Below the pieces are notes generated by a model. The model saw nothing but the letters and a program-made list of their open reading frames with translations. It was not told the origin of the DNA and made no database searches. This document shows positions 1-11,839 of a stretch of DNA of 64,000 bases, piece after piece. The stretch's first letter is position 1; every line of letters begins with the position of its first letter. Both the position numbers and the translations under genes were made by a program. Source of the stretch: Xanthobacter sp. YC-JY1 (lineage in GTDB: Bacteria; Pseudomonadota; Alphaproteobacteria; Rhizobiales; Xanthobacteraceae); contig NZ_CP032674.1 of assembly GCF_021730305.1 (NCBI RefSeq), positions 372,001 through 436,000 on the forward strand. Reading direction: 5' to 3'.

Positions 1-144
1 AGAATGGCTTGCGGCAATGGCACGCGGTTTGCGTGATCCCTGTCAGGCGCTGCTGGCTCAAGTGGGCGGTTTCGATGCTCCGGCTCACCACAGGCGCGGT
101 TCAGGGCCAAGGGACTTAGGGTCACGGGACTTGAGGAAGACACC
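1..144 (+). other. upstream region of nifV; no assignable gene
   Basis: This stretch holds the sigma-54 promoter at 18-32 and the nifV leader. One plus frame is open from the window edge to about position 168, but its translation resembles nothing I recognise and it overlaps the promoter, so I do not call it a gene. A GAGGAAG ribosome binding site lies at 132-138, just ahead of the nifV ATG. Confidence 0.5.
18..32 (+). promoter_or_regulatory. sigma-54 (RpoN) -24/-12 promoter of nifV operon
   Basis: The sequence TGGCAC-N5-TTGC matches the RpoN consensus exactly, with the GG and GC dinucleotides separated by ten bases as required. Transcription would start near position 44, about 100 bases before nifV. 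The family knowledge is that nif operons are transcribed by RpoN with the activator NifA. The NifA upstream site would lie outside this window. Confidence 0.85.
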
Positions 145-1392
145 ATGCTCGCGAAGTCTCCATCGGTGACATCTGGGCGCTCCGGCCGGGCCTCGGCGGA
201 GGTCGGCGGTTCGGCGAAGGGGGCTGCGGCCACCCGCACGGTCTTCCTGAACGACACAACGCTCCGCGACGGGGAGCAGGCGCCCGGCGTCGCCTTCACC
301 CGCAAGGAGAAGATCGAGATCGCCGAGGCGCTCGCCGCCGCGGGCGTGCCCGAGATCGAGGCCGGCACGCCGGCCATGGGCGACGAGGAGATCGAGACCC
401 TTCGCTCTATCGTCTCGCTCAAGCTGCCCCTGCGCGTCGCGGCCTGGTGCCGGATGAGCGAGGAGGACCTGTTCGCGGCGGTCTCGGCCGGGGTCAATTA
501 CGTCAATCTTTCCATTCCCACCTCCGATCGCCAGCTTCAGGGCAAGCTGAACCGGGATCGCGAGTGGGCGCTTGCGGCGATCAAGCATGTGGCGACCCTC
601 GCCACCAAGCTCGGCTTCACCGTCGCCATCGGCTGCGAGGACGCCTCCCGCGCCGATCCGGATTTCCTGTGCCGCGTGGCCGAGGCGGCGCGGGAGGCGG
701 GGGCCTTCCGCCTGCGCCTCGCCGACACGCTGGGCGTGCTCGATCCCTTCTCCACCTATGCGCTGGTGCGGCGCGTCGCCAATGCGACGGACCTCGAGAT
801 CGAGTTCCACGCCCACGACGATCTCGGCCTTGCCACCGCCAACACGCTCGCCGCCGTCACCGGCGGCGCCCGCCATGCCAGCGTGACCGTGGTCGGGCTT
901 GGCGAGCGGGCCGGCAATGCGGCGCTGGAGGAAGTGGCCATCGCCCTGCGCCAGACCGCCCGCGCCGAAAGCGGCATCGACCCGCGCGCCCTGCGCCCGC
1001 TGGCCGAGAAGGTGATGGCCGCGGCCGGCCGCGCCATGCCGCGCACCAAGGCCATCGTGGGCGAGGACGTGTTCACCCACGAGAGCGGTATCCATGTTTC
1101 CGGCCTGCTGAAGGATCGCGGCACCTACGAGGCGCTGAACCCGGAACTGCTCGGCCGCTCCCACCGCGTGGTGCTGGGCAAGCATTCGGGCCTTGCCGCC
1201 ATCTCCAAGGCGCTCGCCGACGAGGGGCTGGCGGTGGACGAGGCGCGCGGCCGGGCCATCCTCGCCCGGGTCCGCGACTTCTCGGTGCGCACCAAGGAGA
1301 CGGTGACGCCCCAGGTGCTCCGCCGCTTCTACGAGGACAGCTTCACCGAAGAAGCGCTGAAGCGCCGCCACGCAGCCGTGATGGGAGCCTGA
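145..1392 (+). CDS. nifV: homocitrate synthase NifV
   Basis: NifV condenses acetyl-CoA with 2-oxoglutarate to homocitrate, the organic ligand of the nitrogenase FeMo cofactor. The 415-residue protein has the DTTLRDGEQAPG metal/substrate motif of the isopropylmalate/homocitrate synthase family near residue 37, the HAHDDLGLATAN strand motif near residue 225, and HESGIHVSGLL near residue 311. About 30 N-terminal residues before the core are low complexity and unusual in length; no better downstream start is visible before the catalytic motif. The sigma-54 promoter upstream, and cysE and nifW downstream, favour NifV over leucine or lysine pathway paralogues. The start has a GAGGAAG ribosome binding site. 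Confidence 0.93.
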   Translation: MLAKSPSVTSGRSGRASAEVGGSAKGAAATRTVFLNDTTLRDGEQAPGVAFTRKEKIEIAEALAAAGVPEIEAGTPAMGDEEIETLRSIVSLKLPLRVAAWCRMSEEDLFAAVSAGVNYVNLSIPTSDRQLQGKLNRDREWALAAIKHVATLATKLGFTVAIGCEDASRADPDFLCRVAEAAREAGAFRLRLADTLGVLDPFSTYALVRRVANATDLEIEFHAHDDLGLATANTLAAVTGGARHASVTVVGLGERAGNAALEEVAIALRQTARAESGIDPRALRPLAEKVMAAAGRAMPRTKAIVGEDVFTHESGIHVSGLLKDRGTYEALNPELLGRSHRVVLGKHSGLAAISKALADEGLAVDEARGRAILARVRDFSVRTKETVTPQVLRRFYEDSFTEEALKRRHAAVMGA

Positions 1393-1395
1393 CCC

Positions 1396-2175
1396 ATGAT
1401 CATGGGAAGTCCGAAGTGGCATGGTAGCGAAGTGCCCCTCGCCGCAGCCGTCGCGTCGGATGCGCCGGCGGCATCCTTCTCGGTCTGGCAGCTCATCCGC
1501 GAGGATGTGAACTGCGTGAAGGCGCGGGACCCGGCGGCGCGGCACACGTTCGAGATCGTGCTCACCTATCCTGGCGTCCACGCCATCATCTGGCACCGCC
1601 TCGCCAGCCGGCTGTGGCGGCGGGGGGTGAAGTTCCCGGCCCGCTTCCTGTCCTGGCTGGGCCGCTTTCTGACCAATGTGGACATCCACCCCGGCGCCAC
1701 CATCGGCCGGCGCTTCTTCATCGATCACGGCGCCTGCGTGGTGATCGGCGAGACCGCCGAGATCGGGGACGACGTAACCCTGTACCATGGCGTGACCCTC
1801 GGCGGGACGTCCTGGACGTCGGGCAAGCGCCATCCCACCTTGCGTAACGGCGTTCTCGTCGGGGCCGGGGCGAAGATCCTCGGGCCGATCACGGTCGGGG
1901 CGGGCTGCCGCGTGGGCGCCAATTCCGTGGTGATCGAGGACGTTCCCCCCGCCATGACGGTGGTGGGCATTCCCGGCCGGGTGGTGAAGCCCACCTCCGA
2001 CCGCCGCAAGCTCGGCGACGGCCGCATCGACCTCGAGCACCACCTCATGCCCGATCCGGTGGGCGAGGCCATCGTCTCCCTGCTCGACCGGATCGAGTTC
2101 CTCGAGGCGCGCCTCTCGCACCTGCAGGGCGAGCGACAGCGCGGCCGGCCGGCGAGCGCGGACGAGGCGGCGTGA
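1396..2175 (+). CDS. cysE: serine O-acetyltransferase CysE (nif-linked)
   Basis: CysE makes O-acetylserine from serine and acetyl-CoA, the committed step to cysteine. The 259-residue protein has an N-terminal helical domain (about 15-80) followed by a left-handed beta-helix of hexapeptide repeats (about 85-195). Catalytic-type histidines are seen in [10 protein letters not shown] and YHGVTLGG, and the C-terminal VVGIPGRVV motif is present. It starts three bases after the nifV stop, so it is in the nif operon. A nif-linked cysE is known in other diazotrophs, where extra cysteine feeds iron-sulfur cluster assembly. It is probably a second copy besides a housekeeping cysE, which I cannot see here. 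Confidence 0.92.
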   Translation: MIMGSPKWHGSEVPLAAAVASDAPAASFSVWQLIREDVNCVKARDPAARHTFEIVLTYPGVHAIIWHRLASRLWRRGVKFPARFLSWLGRFLTNVDIHPGATIGRRFFIDHGACVVIGETAEIGDDVTLYHGVTLGGTSWTSGKRHPTLRNGVLVGAGAKILGPITVGAGCRVGANSVVIEDVPPAMTVVGIPGRVVKPTSDRRKLGDGRIDLEHHLMPDPVGEAIVSLLDRIEFLEARLSHLQGERQRGRPASADEAA

Positions 2176-2214
2176 CATACCGGACTTGAGCTGATCGACA
2201 GGAGAAAGAGCGAC

Positions 2215-2556
2215 ATGTCCATCATCGACAAGCTGAAGTCTCTCCACAGCGCCGAAGAATTCTTCGAGGTGCTGCAGGTGGAATACCAGCCGGAAGTGTT
2301 GCAGGTGCTGCGCCTCCACATCCTCAGGCGCATGGGCCAGTACCTCGTCTCTGCCGAATTCGACGGCATGAGCGAGGAAGAGATCTATTCCGCCGCCCAG
2401 ACCATGCTGGGGCAGGCCTATGCCGACTTCATCGCCTCCAACCCCATGGCGGAGCGGGTGTTCAAGGTGCTGAAGGAGCACGACCCGAACCGCCCGGCGG
2501 CCCCCGCCGCCAAGCCCGCTTTCGTCCAGCTCGGCTCGCTCAAGACCGGAAGCTGA
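2215..2556 (+). CDS. nifW: nitrogenase-stabilizing/protective protein NifW
   Basis: NifW is a small accessory protein of about 110 residues that associates with the MoFe protein and helps keep it active under oxygen. The 113-residue product opens with a helical segment containing AEEFFEVLQVEYQPEVL and the later LHILRRMGQYL, both typical of the family. An AGGAG ribosome binding site lies at about 2201-2205. It is 39 bases after cysE and is the last gene of the unit; a strong hairpin follows. No catalytic residues are known for the family, so the call rests on sequence pattern, length and nif context. Confidence 0.88.
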   Translation: MSIIDKLKSLHSAEEFFEVLQVEYQPEVLQVLRLHILRRMGQYLVSAEFDGMSEEEIYSAAQTMLGQAYADFIASNPMAERVFKVLKEHDPNRPAAPAAKPAFVQLGSLKTGS

Positions 2557-2615
2557 GACGGCCTCCTTCGTCCCGCCCGCCGGCGTCTATGCCCGGCGTG
2601 CGGGGCCAACCTTCC

Positions 2616-2641
2616 GCCGGAGCGCCCCGAAGCGCTCCGGC
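2616..2641 (+). terminator. perfect hairpin after nifW, probable transcript end
   Basis: A 10-bp perfect stem (arms 2616-2625 and 2632-2641) with a six-base loop sits 60 bases after the nifW stop. There is no uridine tract directly after it, so it may be a weak or processed 3' end rather than a classical intrinsic terminator. Confidence 0.5.
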
Positions 2642-4240
<1,599 letters not shown>

Positions 4241-4492
4241 TCTCGCTCATGACGGCGTGCCGGAAGGCGCGCCGTTTTCGTGCCGGGGTACAACCGGCGT
4301 GGTGAAGGAGACGAGTGTTCCCCTCCTCGGGGGAGACCGCATCTTCGCCCCAGTCCTTCGGGCCGGGGTGGTGGCGCGGGTCCCCCTTCTGCGGTGGAGG
4401 CGGTTCGGACAGGGTGGTCCCGCAATTGCGCGGGATCCGGGACGGGCCGGGGCGGGGAAAGGGACACATCGCAACCCTGAGGGACACGGAAG

Positions 4493-5694
<1,202 letters not shown>

Positions 5695-5695
<1 letters not shown>

Positions 5696-6579
5696 TGTCC
5701 GTGCTGATCGACGCCAACACCAAGGTCATCACCCAGGGCTTCACCGGCAAGAACGGCACCTTCCACGCCCAGCAGGCCATCGCCTACGGGACGAAGATGG
5801 TCGGCGGCACCTCGCCGGGCAAGGGTGGCACCACCCACCTCAACCTGCCGGTGTTCGACACCGTTCTGGAAGCCAAGGAAGCCACCGGCGCCGACGCCTC
5901 GGTGATCTACGTGCCGCCTCCGGGCGCCGCCGACGCCATCCTTGAGGCGATCGACGCGGAAATCCCGCTCATCGTCTGCATCACCGAGGGCATCCCGGTC
6001 CTCGACATGGTGAAGGTGAAGCGCGCCCTCTCGGGCTCGAAGAGCCGCCTCATCGGCCCCAACTGCCCCGGCATCGTCACCGCCGGCCAGTCGAAGATCG
6101 GCATCATGCCGGCCAACATCTTCAAGACCGGCTCGGTGGGCGTGGTCTCGCGCTCCGGCACGCTGACCTACGAAGCCGTGTTCCAGACCTCGCAGGTGGG
6201 CCTCGGCCAGACCTCGGCGGTGGGCATCGGCGGCGACCCGGTGAAGGGCACCGAGTTCATCGACGTGCTGGAGATGTTCCTGGCCGATCCCAAGACCGAG
6301 TCGATCATCATGATCGGCGAGATCGGCGGCTCGGCCGAGGAAGAGGCCGCGCAGTTCATCGCCGACGAGGCGAAGAAGGGCCGCAAGAAGCCGATGGTGG
6401 GCTTCATCGCCGGCCGCACGGCCCCTCCCGGCCGTCGCATGGGCCATGCCGGCGCCATCATCTCCGGTGGCAAGGGCGGCGCCGAGGACAAGATCGCGGC
6501 CATGGAGGCGGCGGGTATCCGCGTGTCTCCGTCCCCCGCGCGCCTCGGCAAGACTCTCGTTGAGGTGCTGAAGGGCTGA
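5695..6579 (+). CDS. sucD: succinyl-CoA synthetase alpha subunit
   Basis: SucD binds CoA and carries the phosphohistidine intermediate. The product is 294 residues from the ATG at 5695; a GTG one codon earlier (5692) is also possible. The N-terminal CoA-binding domain has [12 protein letters not shown], and the phosphorylated histidine is in [12 protein letters not shown] near residue 245. It overlaps sucC by one base. A hairpin lies four bases after the stop codon, and a separate promoter region precedes sucA. Confidence 0.97.
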
Positions 6580-6583
6580 GGCA

Positions 6584-6608
6584 GATCCCCCGGCCCGGCC
6601 GGGGGATC
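6584..6608 (+). terminator. hairpin after sucD
   Basis: A perfect 11-bp inverted repeat (arms 6584-6594 and 6598-6608, three-base loop) immediately follows sucD. It lacks a T tract, so it may stabilise the mdh-sucCD 3' end or cause partial termination before sucA. Confidence 0.5.
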
Positions 6609-6960
6609 GCCACACGGATGGACCGGGAGCGGGGATGCCGGGCGAAAGCCGATGAGGCCAAAGCCTTGGAATTCCGCTCCCGCAAGGGCATCCGCCGCGC
6701 AATCGCCATGAAGTTCGGCGACTGGCGAGCGCGGTTCGGGTGGGGCGCGGAACCGGCCTTTCGGCTGGTGGCAGCCCTGCCCATATAAAGGTTGTCGAGC
6801 ACCGCTGTCGAAGGCCGCCACGAGCCTCGCAGGGGTGACGGGGCGTCCGGCAAGGGCCGGGCGCCGGATTTGTGGCAGACGAGCGGCCTTGGGGCTTCAT
6901 TTTCCGAGCGAAATGCGCTCAAGGAGAGTGAGGCGCCCACGGTCTTCCGGGAACAAGCCC
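6609..6960 (+). promoter_or_regulatory. sucD-sucA intergenic region with candidate promoter
   Basis: This 352-base region has no credible gene. A TATAAA element at 6784-6789 is a good -10 candidate in otherwise GC-rich DNA; a weak TTCGGC about 18 bases upstream could be its -35. It would give sucA-sucB-lpdA a promoter of its own, with a leader of about 165 bases. Confidence 0.4.
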
Positions 6961-9915
6961 ATGTCGCGCGCGGAACAGAACGACGTTTTCCTGAACACCT
7001 CCTTCCTCTATGGCGCCAATGCCGCCTGGATCGAGGATCTCTACGCCCGCTATGAGACCGATCCCAATTCGGTCAGCGCTGAGTGGCAGGCCTTCTTCGC
7101 GGCGTTGAAGGACGATCCCAACCAGGTGATCGAGAACGCCCGCGGCGCCTCCTGGAAGAAGCCCAACTGGCCGGTGCACGCCAATGGCGAGCTGGTCTCG
7201 GCCATGGACGGCCAGTGGATCGAGGTGGAGAAGGCCATCGCCGACAAGGTGAAGGCCAAGGCGCAGAAGTCCGGCGTCGAGTTCTCCGCTACCGAGGTGC
7301 AGCAGGCCACCCGCGATTCCGTCAAGGCGCTGATGATGATCCGCGCCTACCGCATGCGCGGCCACCTGCACGCCAATCTCGACCCGCTGGGCCTGACCCC
7401 GCCGCGCGAGGCGCCCGAGCTCGACCCGGCGTCCTACGGCTTCTACGAGGCCGACCTCGACCGCAAGATCTTCATCGACCACGTGCTGGGCCTGGAATTC
7501 GCGACCGTCCGCGAGATGGTCGCCATCCTGCGCCGCACCTATTGCGCGTCCGTGGGCGTCGAGTTCATGCACATCTCCTCGCCCGAGGAGAAGGCGTGGA
7601 TCCAGGAGCGCATCGAGGGGCCGGACAAGGAAGTCACCTTCACCCGCGAGGGCAAGCGCGCCATCCTCAACAAGCTGGTTGAGGCCGAGGGCTTCGAGAA
7701 GTTCCTCGACGTGAAGTTCACCGGCACCAAGCGCTTCGGCCTCGACGGCGGCGAGAGCCTGATCCCGGCGCTGGAGCAGATCATCAAGCGCGGCGGCAAT
7801 CTCGGCCTCAAGGAGATCGTGTTCGGCATGGCCCATCGTGGCCGCCTGAACGTGCTGACCCAGGTGATGGGCAAGCCGCACCGCGCGCTGTTCCACGAGT
7901 TCAAGGGCGGCTCCTGGGCCCCCGATGACGTGGAAGGCTCGGGCGACGTGAAGTACCACCTCGGTGCTTCGTCCGACCGCGAGTTCGACAACAACAAGGT
8001 CCACCTGTCGCTGACCGCCAACCCCTCGCACCTCGAGATCGTCGATCCGGTGGTACTGGGCAAGGCGCGCGCCAAGCAGGACCAGCTGGGCGACACCGAG
8101 CGCACCAAGGTGCTGCCGCTGCTGCTGCACGGCGATGCCGCCTTCGCCGGCCAGGGCGTGGTGGCCGAGTGCCTCGGCCTCTCCGGCCTGAAGGGTCACC
8201 GCACCGGCGGCTCGATCCACTTCATCATCAACAACCAAATCGGCTTCACCACCAATCCGCGCTACTCGCGCTCTTCGCCCTATCCGTCGGATGTGGCGAA
8301 GATGATCGAGGCGCCGATCTTCCACTGCAACGGCGACGACCCGGAATCCGTGGTGTTCTGCGCCAAGGTGGCCACCGAGTTCCGCCAGCGCTTCCACAAG
8401 CCGGTGGTGGTGGACATGTTCTGCTACCGCCGCTTCGGCCACAACGAGGGCGACGAGCCCGCGTTCACCCAGCCGAAGATGTACAAGGTGATCCGCCAGC
8501 ACCCGAGCGTGCTCGAGCTCTACACCAAGAAGCTGGAGAGCGAGGGCGTGGTGACCGCGGGCGAGGTGGACACCATGCGCAATGCGTGGCGCGACCGCCT
8601 CGAGGCCGAGCACGAGGCCGGCCAGGCCTACAAGCCCAACAAGGCCGACTGGCTCGACGGCCGCTGGGCCGGCTTCAAGCCCACCCACGAGGATGACGAT
8701 CCGCGCCGCGGCAACACCGGCCTGCCGGAAGACGAGCTGAAGGCCATCGGCGCCAAGATCACCACCGTGCCGGAGGGCTTCCAGGTCCACCGCACGATCC
8801 AGCGCTTCCTCGACAACCGCAAGAAGGCGATCGAGGACGGCAAGGGCATCGACTGGGCGACCGGCGAGGCGCTCGCCTTCTCCTCCCTGCTCTTGGAAGG
8901 CCACCCGGTCCGCCTGTCGGGCCAGGACGTGGAGCGCGGCACCTTCTCCCAGCGCCATTCGGTGCTGCTCGACCAGGAGACCGAGGCCCGCTACAAGCCG
9001 TTCAACCACCTCTCCGAGACCCAGGCCAAGTACGAGGTCATCAATTCGATGCTCTCGGAAGAGGCGGTGCTCGGCTTCGAGTATGGCTACACGCTGTCCG
9101 AGCCCAACACTTTGGTGCTCTGGGAGGCGCAGTTCGGCGACTTCGCCAACGGCGCGCAGGTGGTGTTCGACCAGTTCATCTCCTCGGGCGAGCGCAAGTG
9201 GCTGCGCATGTCCGGCCTCGTCTGCCTGCTGCCGCACGGCTATGAGGGCCAGGGTCCGGAGCACTCCTCCGCCCGCCTCGAGCGCTATCTGCAGCTGTGC
9301 GCCGAGGACAACATGCAGGTGGCCAACGTCACCACCCCGGCCAACTACTTCCACATCCTGCGCCGGCAGATGAAGCGGGAGTTCCGCAAGCCGCTGATCC
9401 TGATGACGCCCAAGTCGCTGCTGCGCCACAAGCGGGCGGTGTCCAGCCTGGCGGAGATGGTGACCGGCACCACCTTCCACCGCGTGCTGTGGGACGACGC
9501 CCAGTCGCACCCGGACGAGAGCGCCATCAAGCTCCAGCCGGACGACAAGATCCGGCGCGTCGTGCTGTCCTCGGGCAAGGTCTATTACGACCTGCTGGAG
9601 GAGCGCGAGAAGCGGGGCGTGGACGACGTCTACCTGATGCGCGTGGAGCAGCTCTATCCGTTCCCGCTCAAGACGCTGGTGCAGGAACTCGGCCGCTTCA
9701 AGAATGCCGAGGTGGTGTGGTGCCAGGAAGAGCCGAAGAACCAGGGGTCCTGGGCCTTCGTGCAGCCTTACCTGGAGTGGGTTCTGGAGCAGGCTGGCGG
9801 CACCGCGCGGCGTCCGCGCTATGCCGGCCGTCCGGCGTCCGCCGCCACCGCCACGGGCCTGATGTCCAAGCACATGGCGCAGCTCAAGGCCTTCCTCGAG
9901 GAAGCCCTGGGCTGA
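6961..9915 (+). CDS. sucA: 2-oxoglutarate dehydrogenase E1 component
   Basis: SucA is the thiamine-diphosphate E1 subunit that decarboxylates 2-oxoglutarate and succinylates the lipoyl arm of SucB. It is 984 residues from the ATG at 6961; the frame is open for 42 more codons upstream, but the family N-terminus (FLNTSFLYGANAAWIEDLY) begins right after this start. Cofactor and active-site motifs GMAHRGRLNVL (about residue 285) and GDAAFAGQG (about 390) are visible, and the transketolase-like pyrimidine domain lies in the C-terminal third. Length and motifs are normal for the family. The E2 gene follows after one small gene. Confidence 0.96.
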   Translation: MSRAEQNDVFLNTSFLYGANAAWIEDLYARYETDPNSVSAEWQAFFAALKDDPNQVIENARGASWKKPNWPVHANGELVSAMDGQWIEVEKAIADKVKAKAQKSGVEFSATEVQQATRDSVKALMMIRAYRMRGHLHANLDPLGLTPPREAPELDPASYGFYEADLDRKIFIDHVLGLEFATVREMVAILRRTYCASVGVEFMHISSPEEKAWIQERIEGPDKEVTFTREGKRAILNKLVEAEGFEKFLDVKFTGTKRFGLDGGESLIPALEQIIKRGGNLGLKEIVFGMAHRGRLNVLTQVMGKPHRALFHEFKGGSWAPDDVEGSGDVKYHLGASSDREFDNNKVHLSLTANPSHLEIVDPVVLGKARAKQDQLGDTERTKVLPLLLHGDAAFAGQGVVAECLGLSGLKGHRTGGSIHFIINNQIGFTTNPRYSRSSPYPSDVAKMIEAPIFHCNGDDPESVVFCAKVATEFRQRFHKPVVVDMFCYRRFGHNEGDEPAFTQPKMYKVIRQHPSVLELYTKKLESEGVVTAGEVDTMRNAWRDRLEAEHEAGQAYKPNKADWLDGRWAGFKPTHEDDDPRRGNTGLPEDELKAIGAKITTVPEGFQVHRTIQRFLDNRKKAIEDGKGIDWATGEALAFSSLLLEGHPVRLSGQDVERGTFSQRHSVLLDQETEARYKPFNHLSETQAKYEVINSMLSEEAVLGFEYGYTLSEPNTLVLWEAQFGDFANGAQVVFDQFISSGERKWLRMSGLVCLLPHGYEGQGPEHSSARLERYLQLCAEDNMQVANVTTPANYFHILRRQMKREFRKPLILMTPKSLLRHKRAVSSLAEMVTGTTFHRVLWDDAQSHPDESAIKLQPDDKIRRVVLSSGKVYYDLLEEREKRGVDDVYLMRVEQLYPFPLKTLVQELGRFKNAEVVWCQEEPKNQGSWAFVQPYLEWVLEQAGGTARRPRYAGRPASAATATGLMSKHMAQLKAFLEEALG

Positions 9916-9966
9916 TCCGACCCCAGTAACGGTCACAAGCAGACCCGCCCCGAAAGAGGACGCGCC

Positions 9967-10293
9967 GTGCCGCACTTCCTGCTCCGCCTTTCCCCGCCGC
10001 GCCCGAGCTTTCCCTCGGACGCCAGCGCTGCCGAGATGGACGCCATGGGCGCGCACTTCGCCTTCTGGCAGGCCGAGGCGGAGGCCGGCACGGCCCTCGC
10101 CGTCGGTCCGGTGGCGGACCCGGCGGGCATCTGGGGGATGGCCGTCATCGAAGTACCCGACGAGGCCGCCGCGACCGGCCTCTCGCTTCGGGATCCCGTC
10201 ATCAAGGCGGACCTGGGCTTCACCTATGCGGTGATGCCCATTCTGTCGCTCATCGAGCGCCGGGCGCCACGCCCGGCCCAAGCCGAAGTCTGA
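9967..10293 (+). CDS. YciI-like small protein
   Basis: A 108-residue protein with the compact alpha/beta ferredoxin-like pattern of the YciI/YCII family: an N-terminal strand (MPHFLLRLSPPRP), a helix containing AHFAFWQAEAEAG, and a strand ending GPVADPAGIWGMAVIE. Family members often have a His-Asp pair of uncertain function. It starts with GTG, supported by an AGAGGA ribosome binding site nine bases upstream. It sits between sucA and sucB, 51 bases after one and 27 before the other, so it is co-transcribed with the 2-oxoglutarate dehydrogenase genes. Its role there is unknown. Confidence 0.75.
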   Translation: MPHFLLRLSPPRPSFPSDASAAEMDAMGAHFAFWQAEAEAGTALAVGPVADPAGIWGMAVIEVPDEAAATGLSLRDPVIKADLGFTYAVMPILSLIERRAPRPAQAEV

Positions 10294-10320
10294 GGGAGGC
10301 CCCCTCAAGGGGCGAACACA

Positions 10321-11547
10321 ATGACCGAGATCCGCGTGCCCACCCTGGGCGAGTCCGTTACCGAGGCGACCATCGGCAAGTGGTTCAAGAAGCCCGGCGA
10401 TGCCGTCAAGGCTGATGAGCCGCTGGTGGAGCTCGAGACCGACAAGGTGACCGTCGAGGTGCCGGCTCCGGCCTCCGGCGTCCTCTCCGAGATCGTCGCC
10501 AAGGACGGCGAGACCGTCGGCGTCGGCGCGCTGCTCGGCAATATCGGTGCCGGCTCGGGCGCCGAGGCGGCGCCTGCCGCTGCCCCCGCCGCATCTCCGG
10601 CTCCCGCCGCTGCGCCCGCTCCGGCCCCGGCCGCCGCTCCCGCCGCCGCTGTTGCGGCCGGCAGCAACGGTCCAGCCGTTGGCCGCATCGCCGCCGAGAC
10701 CGGCGTGAACCCGGCCGACGTCTCCGGCTCCGGCAAGGACGGCCGCGTCACCAAGGGTGACATGCTGGCCGCCATCGCTTCGGGCGTTTCGGCGGCTCCC
10801 GCCGCCGCCCCTGTGGCGGTGCGTGCCCCCTCGGCGCCCACCGACGCCGCCCGCGAAGAGCGGGTGAAGATGACCAAGCTGCGCCAGACCATCGCGCGGC
10901 GCCTGAAGGATGCGCAGAACACTGCCGCCATGCTCACCACGTTCAACGACGTGGACATGACCGCGGTGATGAGCCTGCGCAGCCAGTTCAAGGATGCCTT
11001 CGAGAAGAAGCACGGCACCAAGCTCGGCTTCATGGGCTTCTTCACCAAGGCGGTGATCGCGGCTCTGAAGGACATCCCGGCGGTGAACGCCGAGATCGAC
11101 GGCCAGGATCTCGTCTACAAGAACTACTACAACATCGGTATCGCGGTGGGCACCGAGAAGGGCCTCGTGGTTCCGGTGGTGCGCGACGCGGACCTGCTCT
11201 CCGTCGCCGAGATCGAGAAGGCCATCGCCGGTTACGGCCGCAAGGCGCGTGACGGCAAGCTCGGCATCGAGGAGATGCAGGGCGGCACCTTCACCGTCAC
11301 CAACGGCGGCATCTACGGCTCGCTGATGTCCACCCCCATCCTCAACGCGCCGCAGTCGGGCATCCTCGGCATGCACCGCATCGAGGAGCGCCCGGTGGTG
11401 GTCAAGGGGCAGATCGTGATCCGCCCGATGATGTACCTCGCTTTGTCCTACGACCACCGCATCGTCGACGGCCGCGAGGCCGTGACCTTCCTGGTGCGCG
11501 TGAAGGAGACCCTGGAAGATCCCGCGCGCCTCGTGCTGGATCTGTGA
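10321..11547 (+). CDS. sucB: dihydrolipoyllysine succinyltransferase (E2)
   Basis: SucB forms the core of the 2-oxoglutarate dehydrogenase complex and transfers succinyl groups from its lipoyl arm to CoA. Domains in order are: one lipoyl domain (1-75) with the modified lysine in [11 protein letters not shown]; an Ala/Pro-rich linker (about 80-115); the E1/E3-binding domain (about 118-155); a second short linker; and the catalytic domain (about 180-408) ending in [12 protein letters not shown] with the active-site histidine. The 408-residue length is typical. It lies between the YciI-like gene and a small membrane-protein frame. Confidence 0.96.
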   Translation: MTEIRVPTLGESVTEATIGKWFKKPGDAVKADEPLVELETDKVTVEVPAPASGVLSEIVAKDGETVGVGALLGNIGAGSGAEAAPAAAPAASPAPAAAPAPAPAAAPAAAVAAGSNGPAVGRIAAETGVNPADVSGSGKDGRVTKGDMLAAIASGVSAAPAAAPVAVRAPSAPTDAAREERVKMTKLRQTIARRLKDAQNTAAMLTTFNDVDMTAVMSLRSQFKDAFEKKHGTKLGFMGFFTKAVIAALKDIPAVNAEIDGQDLVYKNYYNIGIAVGTEKGLVVPVVRDADLLSVAEIEKAIAGYGRKARDGKLGIEEMQGGTFTVTNGGIYGSLMSTPILNAPQSGILGMHRIEERPVVVKGQIVIRPMMYLALSYDHRIVDGREAVTFLVRVKETLEDPARLVLDL

Positions 11548-11551
11548 GGTA

Positions 11552-11830
11552 CTGAGGGATGGCCAGGCCCGGAAGCGTCTGGCCATCCTTCTCCTCGCCT
11601 ATGCGGGGGCGATCTGTGCGGCCTTCAGCGGCTGGTTCGGGGGACGGGTCTTCGAGACTGTCATGGCCCATCCGGAGCTTGCCATGTTCGGGCCGCACCC
11701 CCCGGAACTGGACTTGGCCTACTGGCTCTTTGCCGGAGCCGTCGCTCTGGGGCTGGCATTTCTCTTCCTGGTCCGGAAGATCGTTCCGGCAGATGACGGG
11801 CTGGCGCATGATGCTCCCGATCATCCTTGA
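11552..11830 (+). CDS. probable small two-helix membrane protein without a standard start codon
   Basis: One frame between sucB and the LysE-type gene encodes a clearly protein-like sequence. It has a basic start (QARKRL), a hydrophobic helix with LAILLLAYAGAICAAF, a short loop, a second helix with WLFAGAVALGLAFLFLV, and a charged tail, ending at TGA 11828-11830. The frame is open from 11504 but has no ATG, GTG or TTG before an internal ATG at 11663, which would remove the first helix. Either it begins at the CTG at 11552, or a single-base frameshift separates it from the ATG at 11559 in the next frame. Codon choice fits a real gene better than the competing frame. Function unknown. Confidence 0.5.
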   Translation: MRDGQARKRLAILLLAYAGAICAAFSGWFGGRVFETVMAHPELAMFGPHPPELDLAYWLFAGAVALGLAFLFLVRKIVPADDGLAHDAPDHP

Positions 11831-11839
11831 GGGTAGTCG

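Noticed and set aside
85-2481. A long minus-strand frame opposite nifV, cysE and nifW
   Set aside because: Same antisense bias; the plus-strand genes have clear motifs, ribosome binding sites and a sigma-54 promoter.
6919-11586. A very long open frame on the minus strand opposite sucA and sucB
   Set aside because: It is antisense to well-identified genes; long stop-free antisense frames are expected at this GC content, and the translation is His/Gly/Ala/Arg-rich with no family features.
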